DNA of 64,000 nt, taken from Aestuariivirga sp. (lineage in GTDB: Bacteria > Pseudomonadota > Alphaproteobacteria > Rhizobiales > Aestuariivirgaceae). This document shows positions 54,816 to 63,860 of the stretch, one piece after another; the first letter of the stretch is position 1, and every line of letters begins with the position of its first letter. Location: the NCBI RefSeq assembly GCF_020252395.1, contig NZ_JADCDB010000009.1, positions 83,172 through 147,171 on the forward strand, read 5' to 3'. The translations under genes were made by a program, and so were the position numbers. The notes beneath the pieces were generated by a model, which worked only from the letters and a program-made list of their open reading frames with translations, was not told the DNA's origin and did not search any database.

Positions 54816-56116
54816 AGCCTCTCGATCCGGATCATGCGCGGGCGGCCGGCCACGTGGCCGTCCTTCTCAATGCGCTCGAGGGCCGCGCGCATGGCGCTTT
54901 CGACCGTGTCGTGGGTGATGAGGATGAAGGGTGCGGTGGCGCGCGTCTCGTCCTTCTCCAGCTTGCCGCGCTGGAAGATGGACTCGATCGAAATCTTCTC
55001 GTCGGCGAGGATCTTCGCCACGGCGGCAACCGCACCCGGCTTGTCCTGCAGTGTGAGCGCCACATAGAAGCCGCCTTCATGCGCCTTCTGGGGGGCTGCT
55101 TTGTAGGGGCGCAGCTCCTTTGCCGGAATGCCGAAGGCCGGGCGGAAATTGCCGCGCGCGATGTCGGCGATGTCGGAGAGCACGGCGGAGGCGGTGGGAT
55201 GGGCACCCGCACCGCGGCCTTCCAGCATCAGGTCGCCCACGAAATCGCCCTTCACCACCACGGCGTTGAACACGCCATCGGTGTCCGCCGCGGGCGATCC
55301 CTTGGGGATCAGCGTCGGGTGCACGCGCTGCTCGATTCCCTGCTCGCTCGCGACGGCAACGCCGAGCAGCTTGATCTTATAGCCCATCTCGCCCGCCTGC
55401 CGGATGTCCTCGAGCGTGATCTGCTCGATCCCTTCGATGTCGATGGCCTTGAGGTTCACCTCCGTGCCGAAGGCGAGGGATGTCAGCACGGCAAGCTTGT
55501 GTGCCGTATCGAAGCCGCCCACGTCGAAGGTCGGGTCGGCCTCGGCATAGCCCAGCGCCTGCGCCTCCTTCAGCACGTCGGCGAAGCCGCGGCCCTCGTT
55601 GGCCATCTTGGTCAGGATGTAGTTGCAGGTGCCGTTCATGATGCCGAACAGCTTGCCCACGCGGTTGCCCGCCAGCCCCTCGCGGATCGTCTTTACGATC
55701 GGAATGCCACCCGCCACCGAGGCCTCGAAGTTCAGCGCCACGCCCTTCTCCTCCGCCAGCCGGGCGAGTGCCGAGCCATGATGCGCCAGCAACGCCTTGT
55801 TGGCGGTGATCACATGCTTGCCCGCCTTCAGGGCCGTCTCGACGGCGGCCTTGGCCGGGCCGCCCTCGCCGCCCATCAATTCGATGAAGACATCGACATT
55901 TGGGTCGGCCGCCAGTTTGACCGGGTCATCGTACCACGCGAGCATCGACAGATCATGCCCGCGGTCCTTGCCCTTGGAGCGGGCCGACACCGCCACCACC
56001 TCGACCAGCTTGCCCGCCCGTTCGGCGACCAGCGCCCTATGTCGGCTCAGAATGTCAAGAACCCCCACCCCCACGGTGCCCAAGCCCGCAATTCCCAGCC
56101 GCAACGCATTTGTCAT
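54812..56116 (-). CDS. hom: Homoserine dehydrogenase
   Basis: 434 residues. N-terminal NADP-binding LGIAGLGTVGVGVLDIL, catalytic ANKALLAHHG, GILNGTCNYIL-type segment IMNGTCNYILTKM, EADPTFDVGGFDTAHKLAVL, and a C-terminal ACT domain (YVALTLQDKPGAVAAVAKIL). It reduces aspartate semialdehyde to homoserine in threonine and methionine synthesis. The ATG at 56116 gives the family length; longer frames to 56257 add atypical residues. Coupled to recJ by ATGA. Confidence 0.96.
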   Translation of the reverse strand: MTNALRLGIAGLGTVGVGVLDILSRHRALVAERAGKLVEVVAVSARSKGKDRGHDLSMLAWYDDPVKLAADPNVDVFIELMGGEGGPAKAAVETALKAGKHVITANKALLAHHGSALARLAEEKGVALNFEASVAGGIPIVKTIREGLAGNRVGKLFGIMNGTCNYILTKMANEGRGFADVLKEAQALGYAEADPTFDVGGFDTAHKLAVLTSLAFGTEVNLKAIDIEGIEQITLEDIRQAGEMGYKIKLLGVAVASEQGIEQRVHPTLIPKGSPAADTDGVFNAVVVKGDFVGDLMLEGRGAGAHPTASAVLSDIADIARGNFRPAFGIPAKELRPYKAAPQKAHEGGFYVALTLQDKPGAVAAVAKILADEKISIESIFQRGKLEKDETRATAPFILITHDTVESAMRAALERIEKDGHVAGRPRMIRIERL

Positions 56117-56653
56117 GTCAGCACCCGCAGAGCGGTGAATCTTCCTCAACTGGCGCGTCTTATGGCGGGAGACGACCTGGATGGCAAGGAGGTGGATCAT
56201 CATCTCCGGGGATCGCCGCATCACGCGCAACAAGGCCAAATACAACGCTTTCCGCAACTCGAAGCTAATGGGCTTCTTTCTCAGCTCGGCGGTTTACAAG
56301 AGCCCGGTTACGAGACAAGCCGCACGCTTGCTCATCTTGCGGGATGACATCTGCGCTCTGGCAGGAAGGGTAGACGGCGGAGCCATGTTTGAGTTGTCTA
56401 ACAGAGTTCGAATCAAACAACTCAAACTTTGATCCTACTCCCGGCTGAACGCCGAATGTGGTTAGCCACTCTCTCCGCCACAGTACAGCAATCCAGCCAT
56501 AGATCCTCCGAATTTCCTCACATCGCGGATGCCTTTGGCCACCGCGCGGCATGCTTGGCGTAAACGATCCCTGAACGGGAAACGTTGGTTTTAACCTCCG
56601 CTACAACCGTATTCATTAAATCCCCCACGTTAATCTGTCTCCATCACGGAGAT
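56117..56653. other. Intergenic region, no confident gene
   Basis: 537 bp between divergent hom and a 61-residue gene. It is AT-richer than its surroundings. A plus-strand frame at 56181-56432 and a minus-strand frame at 56265-56552 lack protein-like features. It probably includes the hom promoter; no attenuator-type leader peptide was recognised. Confidence 0.4.
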
Positions 56654-56836
56654 ATGCAAATGAGTCGGAAGCCGCGGCCGGTCCCCACAGCGGAGGAATT
56701 GCGCGAACTGAAGGAACTCTGGCGCAAGGTGCTGCCGCGGATCGAGGAAGAGCTGGGCCGCGCTGCAGCGCGCAGTCCTGCCGAGGCTGCGGGGTCACGC
56801 GGCGCGCAGGACTGGACGGGAAAGCGGCCACAGTGA
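56654..56836 (+). CDS. Small charged protein (60 aa)
   Basis: ACGGAG lies just upstream of the ATG. The sequence PRPVPTAEELRELKELWRKVLPRIEEELGRAAARSP has a predicted amphipathic helix flanked by Pro- and Ala-rich ends. A second ATG is at 56660. No family recognised; may be a small regulatory or partner protein. Confidence 0.5.
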   Translation: MQMSRKPRPVPTAEELRELKELWRKVLPRIEEELGRAAARSPAEAAGSRGAQDWTGKRPQ

Positions 56837-56958
56837 CCTGCTGAGCCAGCGCAACGGGCCATCGGGCGCCTCCGCACTCGCGGACGGCAAGCCGCGCCAG
56901 GTCTTGGGTGTGGAGCGTCTTTCGCGCCGCAAGCCGCTCCTTTTGCCGCCACGATTCC

Positions 56959-57358
56959 CTAACCGTCGGCCATGAGCCGGGCGGAAAGCGCGGGCGCTTG
57001 CTTATGCGGAGCACGGCGCAGCACGTGGTGCAGCACCAGCGCGCCGCTGCCCGCCAGCAGCAGCAGGATCGCCATCAGGGCCGCCTGTTTGCCCTTCAGC
57101 GCCGCAATGAGCGCAAACAGTGCGGGCCTCTGCGCCGCTGCTGGGCGGCACGCTTTCCGCCAGGAAGCCGCGCAGTGCGGCGGCCGTGGCGCCGCCGAAA
57201 TAGCCGATGGCCCAGCCGAAGCCCGCCATCAGCTTCTGGAAATAGAGCGGCAACAGCACCGCCGAGGCGACGCCAAAATAGACCGAACTGGCCACGTTAT
57301 AGCCCGCCCAGGTCAGGGTGCGCCGGTTCAACCAATCCTTCTTGGCCGCCTCAGCCAT
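56959..57358 (-). pseudogene. Relic of an MFS (UMF1-like) transporter
   Basis: The minus strand starts MAEAAKKDWLNRRTLTWAGY, runs through one or two spans (SVYFGVASAVLLPLYF, GWAIGYFGGATAAA) and a VPPSS motif, then resumes in another frame with ALFALIAALKGKQAALMAIL and a C-terminal tail ending at 56959. The order matches the two ends of a UMF1-type transporter with the middle deleted and a frameshift. Not functional. Confidence 0.65.
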
Positions 57359-57569
57359 ATGAGCCTCGATGTCTCCGCCCCGAATGTCACATGAATTGTT
57401 GTGCCTGAGACATTTCCGCGGGCCGCTTGCCGCTATCATGCCGCAATATGCCGTCATGTGCTTATAATAACCCGCAACAGCCTGCGGAATGCAACTTGAA
57501 CACGTGAATACGTTTGCCCTAGGCTCTGCGCCGCGGGGTCGGCAGTCCGCGAAATGAATGAGAGACGAC

Positions 57570-59192
57570 ATGGACAAGACTTTCCTGAAGCGCCTGCTGG
57601 CCGGGCCGCTTCTGTTCTCCGTCGCGGCGGCGGTTGCGATGGGTTCCGCCTCCGCCCCGCTGCGCGCCCAGACTGGCCCGGTGCCAGAGGCCGCCCAGGC
57701 CGAGGCCGAAGAGGCCCCGATGCCGCTCTCGCCCGAGGAAATGGATATCCTCGTCGCACGCATTGCGCTTTACCCGGATGAGCTGGTCGCGCTGATCTCT
57801 GCTGCCTCGCTCTATCCTCTCCAGATCGTGGAAGCCGAACGCTTCCTCGATAATTCCAAGGCCAAGAAAGGGCTGAACCCCAAGGCGGCCTGGGACGGCA
57901 GCGTGATCTCTCTGCTCAACTATCCCGAGATCGTCAGGATGATGGCCGACGACCTCGACTGGACGCAGCTTTTCGGCCAATCGATCGTCAACCAGCAGGA
58001 AGACGTTCTCAACTCCATCCAGCAGCTGCGCGAGCAGGCGGTGGCCAACGGCGTCATCAAGACCGACAGCAAGGTGAAGGTCACGAAGGAGGCCGACAAC
58101 GGCCGCCAGAACATCATCATCGCACCCGCCAGCAGCGAAGTCATCTACGTGCCGCAGTACCAGCCGGAGATGCTCTACGAGCCGGACTACGCCTATGTGC
58201 CGGTGAGCTATTACCCGGATCCCTATCCCTATTACTGGAACCCCGCGGCGGCCTTCTTCGCCGGCGCGGTGACCGGCGCAATCTGGACGGCCGCGGTGGA
58301 CTGGGACAACGGCTTCTGGGGCTGGGGCTGGAACAACCACTGGCACGGCAACGGCAACAACTGGGGCAACGACATCGACATCGACTGCAACAAGTGCATC
58401 ATCGGCAGCGACTTCAACGGCAAGCTCAACATCAACAATATCGATTGGCGCAACGTCGACCGCAGCAAGATCAAGTACGACAAGAACCAGTTCAACAAGC
58501 TCAGCAACACCAATATCCGCAACGAGGTCAGGAAGAACGACCTCACGAACTTCGACCGCAACAAGCTGGGCAACAACAAGACCGGCAGCAACAACAAAGG
58601 CAATCTCCAGCGCCCCGCCACGCTGCCCGCCAAGGGCGGCCTGCAGACCAAGGACATCCGCAAGAGCACGCTCGAGGGCCTGAACAAGAAGCCAGTCCAG
58701 GGCTTCAAGCCCACTGACAAGATGGCCCGGCCCGGCAATGGCGGAGACATCGGCGGCCTCGGAGGCGGCAATCTCGCCAAGCCGGGCACTGGCAACCCCG
58801 GCGGAAAGCCTGACAAAGGCAATCTCGGCAATCTCGTTAAGCCCGGCACAGGCGGCATGAACGTCGGCGACATGGCGCGCCCGGCGGACAAGATGGCGAA
58901 GCCCAATCTCGATCGCCCCGTTGGCAAACCGCGGCCCGGCGCCACGAAGGACGTCAGGCCGCCGATGCCTTCCCCTATGGGCGAGGTCACGCGCGGCCGT
59001 GACGCGCAGATGCAGTCGATGCGCGGCAACAAGTCGATGGGCGGCGGCGGCATCAACCGGCCGGACTTCAACCCCGGCGGAGGAGGCGGCGGCAAAATCA
59101 AGGGCGGCGGCGGGGGCGGCGGCAAGAAGTTCGTCCCGGCCAACAGGGGCGGTGGCGGCGGTGGCGGTGGCGGCCGCGGCCGCCGGCGTTGA
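57570..59192 (+). CDS. DUF3300 family exported protein with Gly/Asn-rich tail
   Basis: 540 residues. Signal peptide (LAGPLLFSVAAAVAMGSASA), then the DUF3300 core: VARIALYPDELVALISAASLYPLQI, WDGSVISLLNYPEIVRMMADD, APASSEVIYVPQYQP. After an aromatic/Gly loop (FWGWGWNNHWHGNGN) come Asn/Lys-rich and then Gly/Lys/Pro-rich repeats to the end (GGGGGG-rich). Family function unknown; the 3' end of the gene is a (GGC/GGT) run. DUF2950 follows after 25 bp, as is usual. Confidence 0.9.
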   Translation: MDKTFLKRLLAGPLLFSVAAAVAMGSASAPLRAQTGPVPEAAQAEAEEAPMPLSPEEMDILVARIALYPDELVALISAASLYPLQIVEAERFLDNSKAKKGLNPKAAWDGSVISLLNYPEIVRMMADDLDWTQLFGQSIVNQQEDVLNSIQQLREQAVANGVIKTDSKVKVTKEADNGRQNIIIAPASSEVIYVPQYQPEMLYEPDYAYVPVSYYPDPYPYYWNPAAAFFAGAVTGAIWTAAVDWDNGFWGWGWNNHWHGNGNNWGNDIDIDCNKCIIGSDFNGKLNINNIDWRNVDRSKIKYDKNQFNKLSNTNIRNEVRKNDLTNFDRNKLGNNKTGSNNKGNLQRPATLPAKGGLQTKDIRKSTLEGLNKKPVQGFKPTDKMARPGNGGDIGGLGGGNLAKPGTGNPGGKPDKGNLGNLVKPGTGGMNVGDMARPADKMAKPNLDRPVGKPRPGATKDVRPPMPSPMGEVTRGRDAQMQSMRGNKSMGGGGINRPDFNPGGGGGGKIKGGGGGGGKKFVPANRGGGGGGGGGRGRRR

Positions 59193-59217
59193 CCGGGCAG
59201 GAAGAGAGGCCAGGATC

Positions 59218-60159
59218 ATGATCAACACCAATCTCGTTTCCACACTTCTGCTCGGCACGGCCGTGGTATTCGGCCAGCTGGCCGCGGCCTCTCCGGCCTT
59301 TGCCATCAGCAATGAGCTGCAGAGCTACGTCGGCCCGGAGCCCACGTTGTTCGACACGCCCGAGGCGGCGATCGCCGCCTTCAAGGACGTGATGGCGAAG
59401 GGCGACATCAATGCGATCTCCGCTCTGCTCGGGCTCGACGCCGCAAAGGTCGCGAAGTCGGAGGATATCGAGGGCACGGTGAAGCAGGTGCAGGAAGCCG
59501 CCTCCGAGGGCATCTCGGTTGAGGAGGAAGAAGACCAGCGCGTGCTCGACCTCGGCAAGGAACTGTGGCCCTTCCCTTTCCCGGTCGTGAAGGGCGAGGA
59601 CGGCAAGTGGGCCTTCGACACCGTCGCCGGCCTCGAGGAAATCGTGAACCGCCGCATCGGCGAGAACGAGCTGCACGCCATCGACACCATGCGTCTTTAT
59701 GTTCAGGCGCAGGAGGATTACGCCACCGAGGACCGCGACGGTGACGGCGTGCTGGAATTCGCGCAGAAGCTGATCAGCAGCGAAGGCCGCACGGACGGTC
59801 TCTACTGGCCGCCCGAACAGGGTGATGGCGAAAGCCTGGTGGGGTCCGCCCTCGATGCCGCGGCCCTCGACAAGGCCAAGGCGGGCGATGGCTATTTCGG
59901 CTATAAGTTCCGCATCCTCAAGCGCCAGGGCGGCAACATTGCCGGTGGCGCCCATGACTATGTGGTGAACGGCAATATGATCAGCGGATTCGCGCTCCTC
60001 GCGTGGCCCGCCAGATATGGCGAGACCGGGGTGTCGACCTTCGTCGTGAACCAGGCCGGCGTGGTCTATGAGCGCGACTTCGGACCCGGCACGGACAGCA
60101 TCGTGCCGAAGATCCTCAGCTTCAATCCCGGCGGCAAGTGGGACCTCGCCTCTGACTGA
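59218..60159 (+). CDS. DUF2950 family exported protein
   Basis: 313 residues with a signal peptide (STLLLGTAVVFGQLAAASPAFA). LFDTPEAAIAAFKDVMAKGD, FPVVKGEDGKWAFDTVAGLEEI, IGENELHAIDTMRLYVQAQEDYA, GLYWPP and GYKFRILKRQGGNIAGGAHDY are the DUF2950 signature. Partner of the upstream DUF3300 protein; likely a periplasmic or surface pair of unknown role. Confidence 0.92.
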   Translation: MINTNLVSTLLLGTAVVFGQLAAASPAFAISNELQSYVGPEPTLFDTPEAAIAAFKDVMAKGDINAISALLGLDAAKVAKSEDIEGTVKQVQEAASEGISVEEEEDQRVLDLGKELWPFPFPVVKGEDGKWAFDTVAGLEEIVNRRIGENELHAIDTMRLYVQAQEDYATEDRDGDGVLEFAQKLISSEGRTDGLYWPPEQGDGESLVGSALDAAALDKAKAGDGYFGYKFRILKRQGGNIAGGAHDYVVNGNMISGFALLAWPARYGETGVSTFVVNQAGVVYERDFGPGTDSIVPKILSFNPGGKWDLASD

Positions 60160-60537
60160 TCGAGTCAAACTCCGCACGGCCGTCCGGCGCTCGCGGCTTT
60201 CGCCGTGCCGTGCGAGATCCTTCCGATCCTGACCCGCTTCGCTGCCGCCCCAAAAATCCGCGCCGCAGCGGCCGGACCCAGTCAAGTTTCCGCAAACGGC
60301 GCGTCATTGCGCGCTGCAGGGCGCATCGTGGCAAGATCGTGGCATTTTCAGTTCGCTGACGAATTGCCTTGCATTGCCGGCGCCGCCCGCCTATATCCCG
60401 ATCATCGAATTTTGGCCTGATGGCTCGGACCTGCGCGCGCGCTACGCCGCGATCGTTCCCCTCTCTTCCAGAACATCGGTGAATGGACCTGCAATACCGC
60501 AGTCCGTTCGAGACCCTATATCGATCAAGGATCTACT
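60160..60537. other. Intergenic leader of the second cold-shock gene
   Basis: 378 bp without a recognised gene. The final 100 bp likely form the untranslated leader of the csp mRNA. No obvious intrinsic terminator for the DUF2950 gene was found. Confidence 0.4.
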
Positions 60538-60747
60538 GTGCAAACAGGTACTGTTAAGTGGTTCAACGCCCAGAAGGGCTTCGGCTTCATTGAGCCAGTG
60601 GGTGGCGGCGGCGATGTGTTCGTTCACATCAGCGCTGTCGAGCGCGCCGGAATGACTGGCCTAAACGAAGGCCAGAAGATCTCCTTCGAGATCGTGACCG
60701 ACAAGCGTAACGGCAAGTCGTCCGCGGACCGCCTCCAGGCGGCCTGA
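60538..60747 (+). CDS. Cold-shock protein (CspA family)
   Basis: 69 residues, one cold-shock domain with GTG start ([34 protein letters not shown]). Paralogue of the gene at 25366. An intrinsic terminator lies between it and rpsU. Binds RNA/DNA; expected in cold or growth-phase adaptation. Confidence 0.95.
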   Translation: MQTGTVKWFNAQKGFGFIEPVGGGGDVFVHISAVERAGMTGLNEGQKISFEIVTDKRNGKSSADRLQAA

Positions 60748-60815
60748 TCATATCCAGAGCCTTCTTTTCCCGCGAGCCACGGATGTACTGGTGGCGGGAC
60801 TGGAGGAATCGAGGA

Positions 60816-60846
60816 GCGCCGGTGTCCGCACCGGCGCATTCTTTTT
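60816..60846 (+). terminator. Intrinsic terminator between csp and rpsU
   Basis: GCGCCGGTG/CACCGGCGC stem of 9 bp with TCCG loop, followed by ATTCTTTTT. 22 bp upstream of the rpsU start, so partial read-through could set rpsU level. Confidence 0.88.
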
Positions 60847-60868
60847 GTTGAGAGCCAGGAGGCACCCC

Positions 60869-61156
60869 ATGAAAATCTTCGTGAAAGACAACAACGTCGA
60901 CCAGGCCCTGCGCTTCCTCAAGAAGAAGATGCAGCGCGAAGGCCTGCTGCGCGAGATGAAGGCCCACACCTTCTATGAAAAGCCCTCGGAGAAGCGCGTG
61001 CGCGAGAAGGCCGAGGCGGTACGCCGGGCCCGCAAGCTGGCCCGCAAGAAGGCCCAGCGTGAGGGCCTGATCCCCATGCCGAAGCCGAAGCCACGTCCGG
61101 CGCGGCCCTCCAATCCTTTCGCCGCCTCGGCCACGCCCAAGCCGCCCGCCGCCTGA
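60869..61156 (+). CDS. rpsU: 30S ribosomal protein S21
   Basis: 95 residues. [31 protein letters not shown]...[21 protein letters not shown] is bS21. An alphaproteobacterial C-terminal extension rich in Lys/Pro/Ala is present. CCAGGAGG lies upstream of the ATG. S21 sits near the anti-Shine-Dalgarno and affects initiation. Confidence 0.96.
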   Translation: MKIFVKDNNVDQALRFLKKKMQREGLLREMKAHTFYEKPSEKRVREKAEAVRRARKLARKKAQREGLIPMPKPKPRPARPSNPFAASATPKPPAA

Positions 61157-61252
61157 GCCCTCCGCGGCGGATCGGCCCTGCCGGGAATTTCATTTTTCCG
61201 GCTACCGCCGTGCTGCTATATTTTTTCGCGTTCCGAAGCAGGAGATTTCAGC

Positions 61253-61576
61253 ATGCGGATCATAACAACGATCCTGATGAGCGGTGCGGCGCTCGGCGCC
61301 GCGGCCGGCATGGCCTTGGCTGACGGCACGGTGGATCTCGGCAAGCTCGCCGCCAAGGCCGCCCCGGCGCCGCCTTCCAGCACGTGGTTGATGACCATTT
61401 CCAGGACACCCAACCTCGAAGTGCCGGGCCTGCCGATGACCACCAAGGAAAAGAACCGCGAGGGGACGGCGGCCACCACGCTGCGCATCTTGCCCGCCAC
61501 CGGTGGACCGGCCAAGGGCAGCGTCTCGTGGTCAGGCTACACCCGCGCTGGCGCCGTCTATCACGGCTCCAACTAG
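61253..61576 (+). CDS. Small exported protein, paralogue of the porin N-terminus
   Basis: 107 residues with a signal peptide (IITTILMSGAALGAAAGMALA). STWLMTISRTPNLEVPGLPMTTKEK... and GSVSWSGYTRAGAVYHGSN parallel residues about 55-115 of the porin at 6837 (YQLLAISKGEALQVPGM and TISWSGYVRAAIVYSG). It stops where the barrel would continue. Either a remnant or a small functional module. The gene starts 96 bp after rpsU. Confidence 0.7.
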   Translation: MRIITTILMSGAALGAAAGMALADGTVDLGKLAAKAAPAPPSSTWLMTISRTPNLEVPGLPMTTKEKNREGTAATTLRILPATGGPAKGSVSWSGYTRAGAVYHGSN

Positions 61577-61664
61577 ACTGCACCGGGCCTGCCGTTGCAG
61601 GGTTGACCTCCGTGGGACAGGCCAATAAGCCCTGAACCAGATCATGCATCCCGCGGGAAGCCAC

Positions 61665-63341
61665 ATGCAGACTCACGCCAAGATCGTTGCTGCCCTTCGC
61701 AGCGGCGATACGGTTTCAGCACTTGCGGATATCGAGAGCCAGCTTGCGGCGGAACCGCGCGACAGCGATCTCCTCGGCCTCAAGGGTCTGGCGCTGGCGC
61801 TGGGCGACCGGCTGGACGATGCCGTCGAACCGGCGCGCCACGCCGTTCTCGAGGCCCGCGCGCCGACACAGCGCCTCAAGCACGCCGCGAACCTGGCGCG
61901 CCTCCTGGCCAAGGCGCAGCGCGGCAGCGACATCGCCGGCATCAGCGAGATGAACCTGCCGCCCCTCGCCGGGCTTGCGGAGGGTGACCTCGACGCGGCC
62001 GTGCTCGCGGACATCTGCAATCCGCTGCTGCTGGCGGGCAAGCATGACTTCGTCGCGAACTATCTTGCGCCGGTGCTGGACAGGCCCGGTACGCCCTGGG
62101 AAGTGGAACGGCTCTGGCTCGCCGCCACGCTGCAGGCGGAGAAACACGCCGAAATCCTGACGCGCTTCAACGCCGCTTCATATCGCTGGCGCGATTGGCC
62201 CGAGGCCATCGCCCACGCCTGCAGCGCAGCCGCCGCACGCGGTCTTCAAGCTGAATGCGCGCAGCTCTACTGCGCCTACCTGGCGCAGGCCCCCTTTTAC
62301 GTGGCGCAGCGCCAGCCCTCGCAGATCATGACGGTGGTGCACATCGCCGACTCGCCCGCGATAGGGGCGCTCACGGAGCCTGTCCGCGAGCAGCATTTTT
62401 CCGGCAATTACCCAAGCCAGCTGTACGCGCGCTGCGCCGGCCGCTATCGCTTCATGTCGGTGTTCGCCGCCAGCCCGCCGCGTTCCGCAGCGGGCGAGCT
62501 GGGCCGCGGCGAGCCTGCCATCACGCTCAACAACTGCGTCAACGGCGAGGCGCTGAAGCGCGGCGCGCTGGCGAAAGTCGAGGCGCATCAGCAGGCGCTT
62601 GGCCTTGCCGTGGTCAATGCCGCCGAAAAGGCCGTGCACTGCACGCGGGTGGAGACGGCGGAGCTGGTGCGCGGCATTGCCAACCTCATCGTGCCCAAAG
62701 CCATGCGCTTCCGGCTGGACCCGCAGCTGTTGCAGGCGCTGCGCCAGCGCATCAAGGAACTTTTCGCCTTCCCCGTCATTCTGCGCTCCGTGGGCGAGCA
62801 GGAGGGCGCCAACATCCACCTCGCCCGCAATGACGCCGGGCTTCCGGCCATCTTCTCGGAACTGATGGCGCTGGGCAGCAAGGATTTCTACGTCATCGAC
62901 TATGCCGGTGTGGAGCATGAGAACGGCTTCCACCGCCGCATCCGCGCCGCCTTCGTCGAAGGCATACCCACCCTGATCCGCGCCGACTATGACGACCAGT
63001 GGATGGTGCGCGGCCGCAAGTTCGACCGTATCCTCGATCATTATCGCCGCGACCGCGCGCTGTTCGACCGGGCCAATGCCGTGGTGGAGCAGCCCGAACG
63101 CCTCGGCGATGCGGCGTGGAAGACGCTGCACGAGATCGGCCGGCGCATCCCGCTCGACATTTTTGGCATGGACTTCGACGTCGACAGCCAAGGCCGCGTG
63201 GTGTTCTTCGAGTCGAACGCCACCATGCTGCTGCTCTCCAACGCGCCGAAGGACCTGGACTATCCGCAGACCGCCCAGCAGGCCTTCCTGGAGCGTGTCG
63301 ACAGCCTTTTCATGAAGCGTGCCGGGCTGACGCCGCGGTGA
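61665..63341 (+). CDS. TPR plus ATP-grasp-like protein of unknown function
   Basis: 558 residues. N-terminal TPR-like helices (KIVAALRSGDTVSALADIESQLAAEPRDSDLLGLKGLAL; HAVLEARAPTQRLKHAANLARLL). Central part of unknown fold. The C-terminal third resembles ATP-grasp ligases (YVIDYAGVEHENGFHRRIRAAFVEGI, PLDIFGMDFDVDSQGRVVFFESNATM, where Asp and Glu/Asn look like metal ligands). It could make a peptide-like product. GGGAAG lies before the ATG at 61665; an earlier ATG is at 61644. Confidence 0.75.
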   Translation: MQTHAKIVAALRSGDTVSALADIESQLAAEPRDSDLLGLKGLALALGDRLDDAVEPARHAVLEARAPTQRLKHAANLARLLAKAQRGSDIAGISEMNLPPLAGLAEGDLDAAVLADICNPLLLAGKHDFVANYLAPVLDRPGTPWEVERLWLAATLQAEKHAEILTRFNAASYRWRDWPEAIAHACSAAAARGLQAECAQLYCAYLAQAPFYVAQRQPSQIMTVVHIADSPAIGALTEPVREQHFSGNYPSQLYARCAGRYRFMSVFAASPPRSAAGELGRGEPAITLNNCVNGEALKRGALAKVEAHQQALGLAVVNAAEKAVHCTRVETAELVRGIANLIVPKAMRFRLDPQLLQALRQRIKELFAFPVILRSVGEQEGANIHLARNDAGLPAIFSELMALGSKDFYVIDYAGVEHENGFHRRIRAAFVEGIPTLIRADYDDQWMVRGRKFDRILDHYRRDRALFDRANAVVEQPERLGDAAWKTLHEIGRRIPLDIFGMDFDVDSQGRVVFFESNATMLLLSNAPKDLDYPQTAQQAFLERVDSLFMKRAGLTPR

Positions 63342-63724
63342 CTTCTTCATCGCCCACCATGGCCTTCCCGTGCAGGCCGCCCTCGCCATGCCGCCGGTGA
63401 TCCTGCCGATCCGAGACTGCGCGCTTCCCTCCGGCGCCTGTCTTGCCGCGCAATGGTCATCAACGCCCCCTTCATGGAGCACGCCGGCATCACAGGCGCT
63501 TTCGTCGAGATCTTTTCCGCAACCGCCGGGCAACAGTCCAACATGGCCAGAGCGGGATTGTGGGAACGGGGCCCGTTTGCGGTCAAGCCCAAGATTGCGC
63601 CATACGCCGCCTTGCCCGAAAAAGTGATTGCCAGGCCGGAGGAGCGCGCTCAAACCTTCCGAGGATGATCGGTTCTGCGGCACATGGAAGCAAGAGTCGA
63701 GCCGGGATTATCGGCTTCAGAACT
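63342..63724. other. Intergenic region upstream of tRNA-Glu
   Basis: 383 bp. Short frames (for example 63453-63668) lack family features. No convincing gene or RNA besides the tRNA that follows. Confidence 0.4.
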
Positions 63725-63799
63725 TGGCGCTCCCTGCGGGAATCGAACCCGCCTTTGCAACGTGAGAGGCTGCCGTCCTAACCGATAGACGAAGGGAGC
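63725..63799 (-). tRNA. tRNA-Glu(CTC)
   Basis: 75 nt with encoded CCA. Acceptor GCTCCCT/AGGGAGC, anticodon stem GCAGC/GTTGC with loop CTCTCAC (anticodon CTC), T-loop TTCGATT. Confidence 0.95.
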
Positions 63800-63860
63800 T
63801 CCCCGCAGAGTTGGCTTCCTATATAGGGGCTCCTCGGCCAGTGCAAGCCCCTCAGGGGCC

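Noticed and set aside
59140..59190. GGC/GGT run as a tandem repeat locus
   Set aside because: It is the coding sequence of the Gly-rich tail of the DUF3300 protein.
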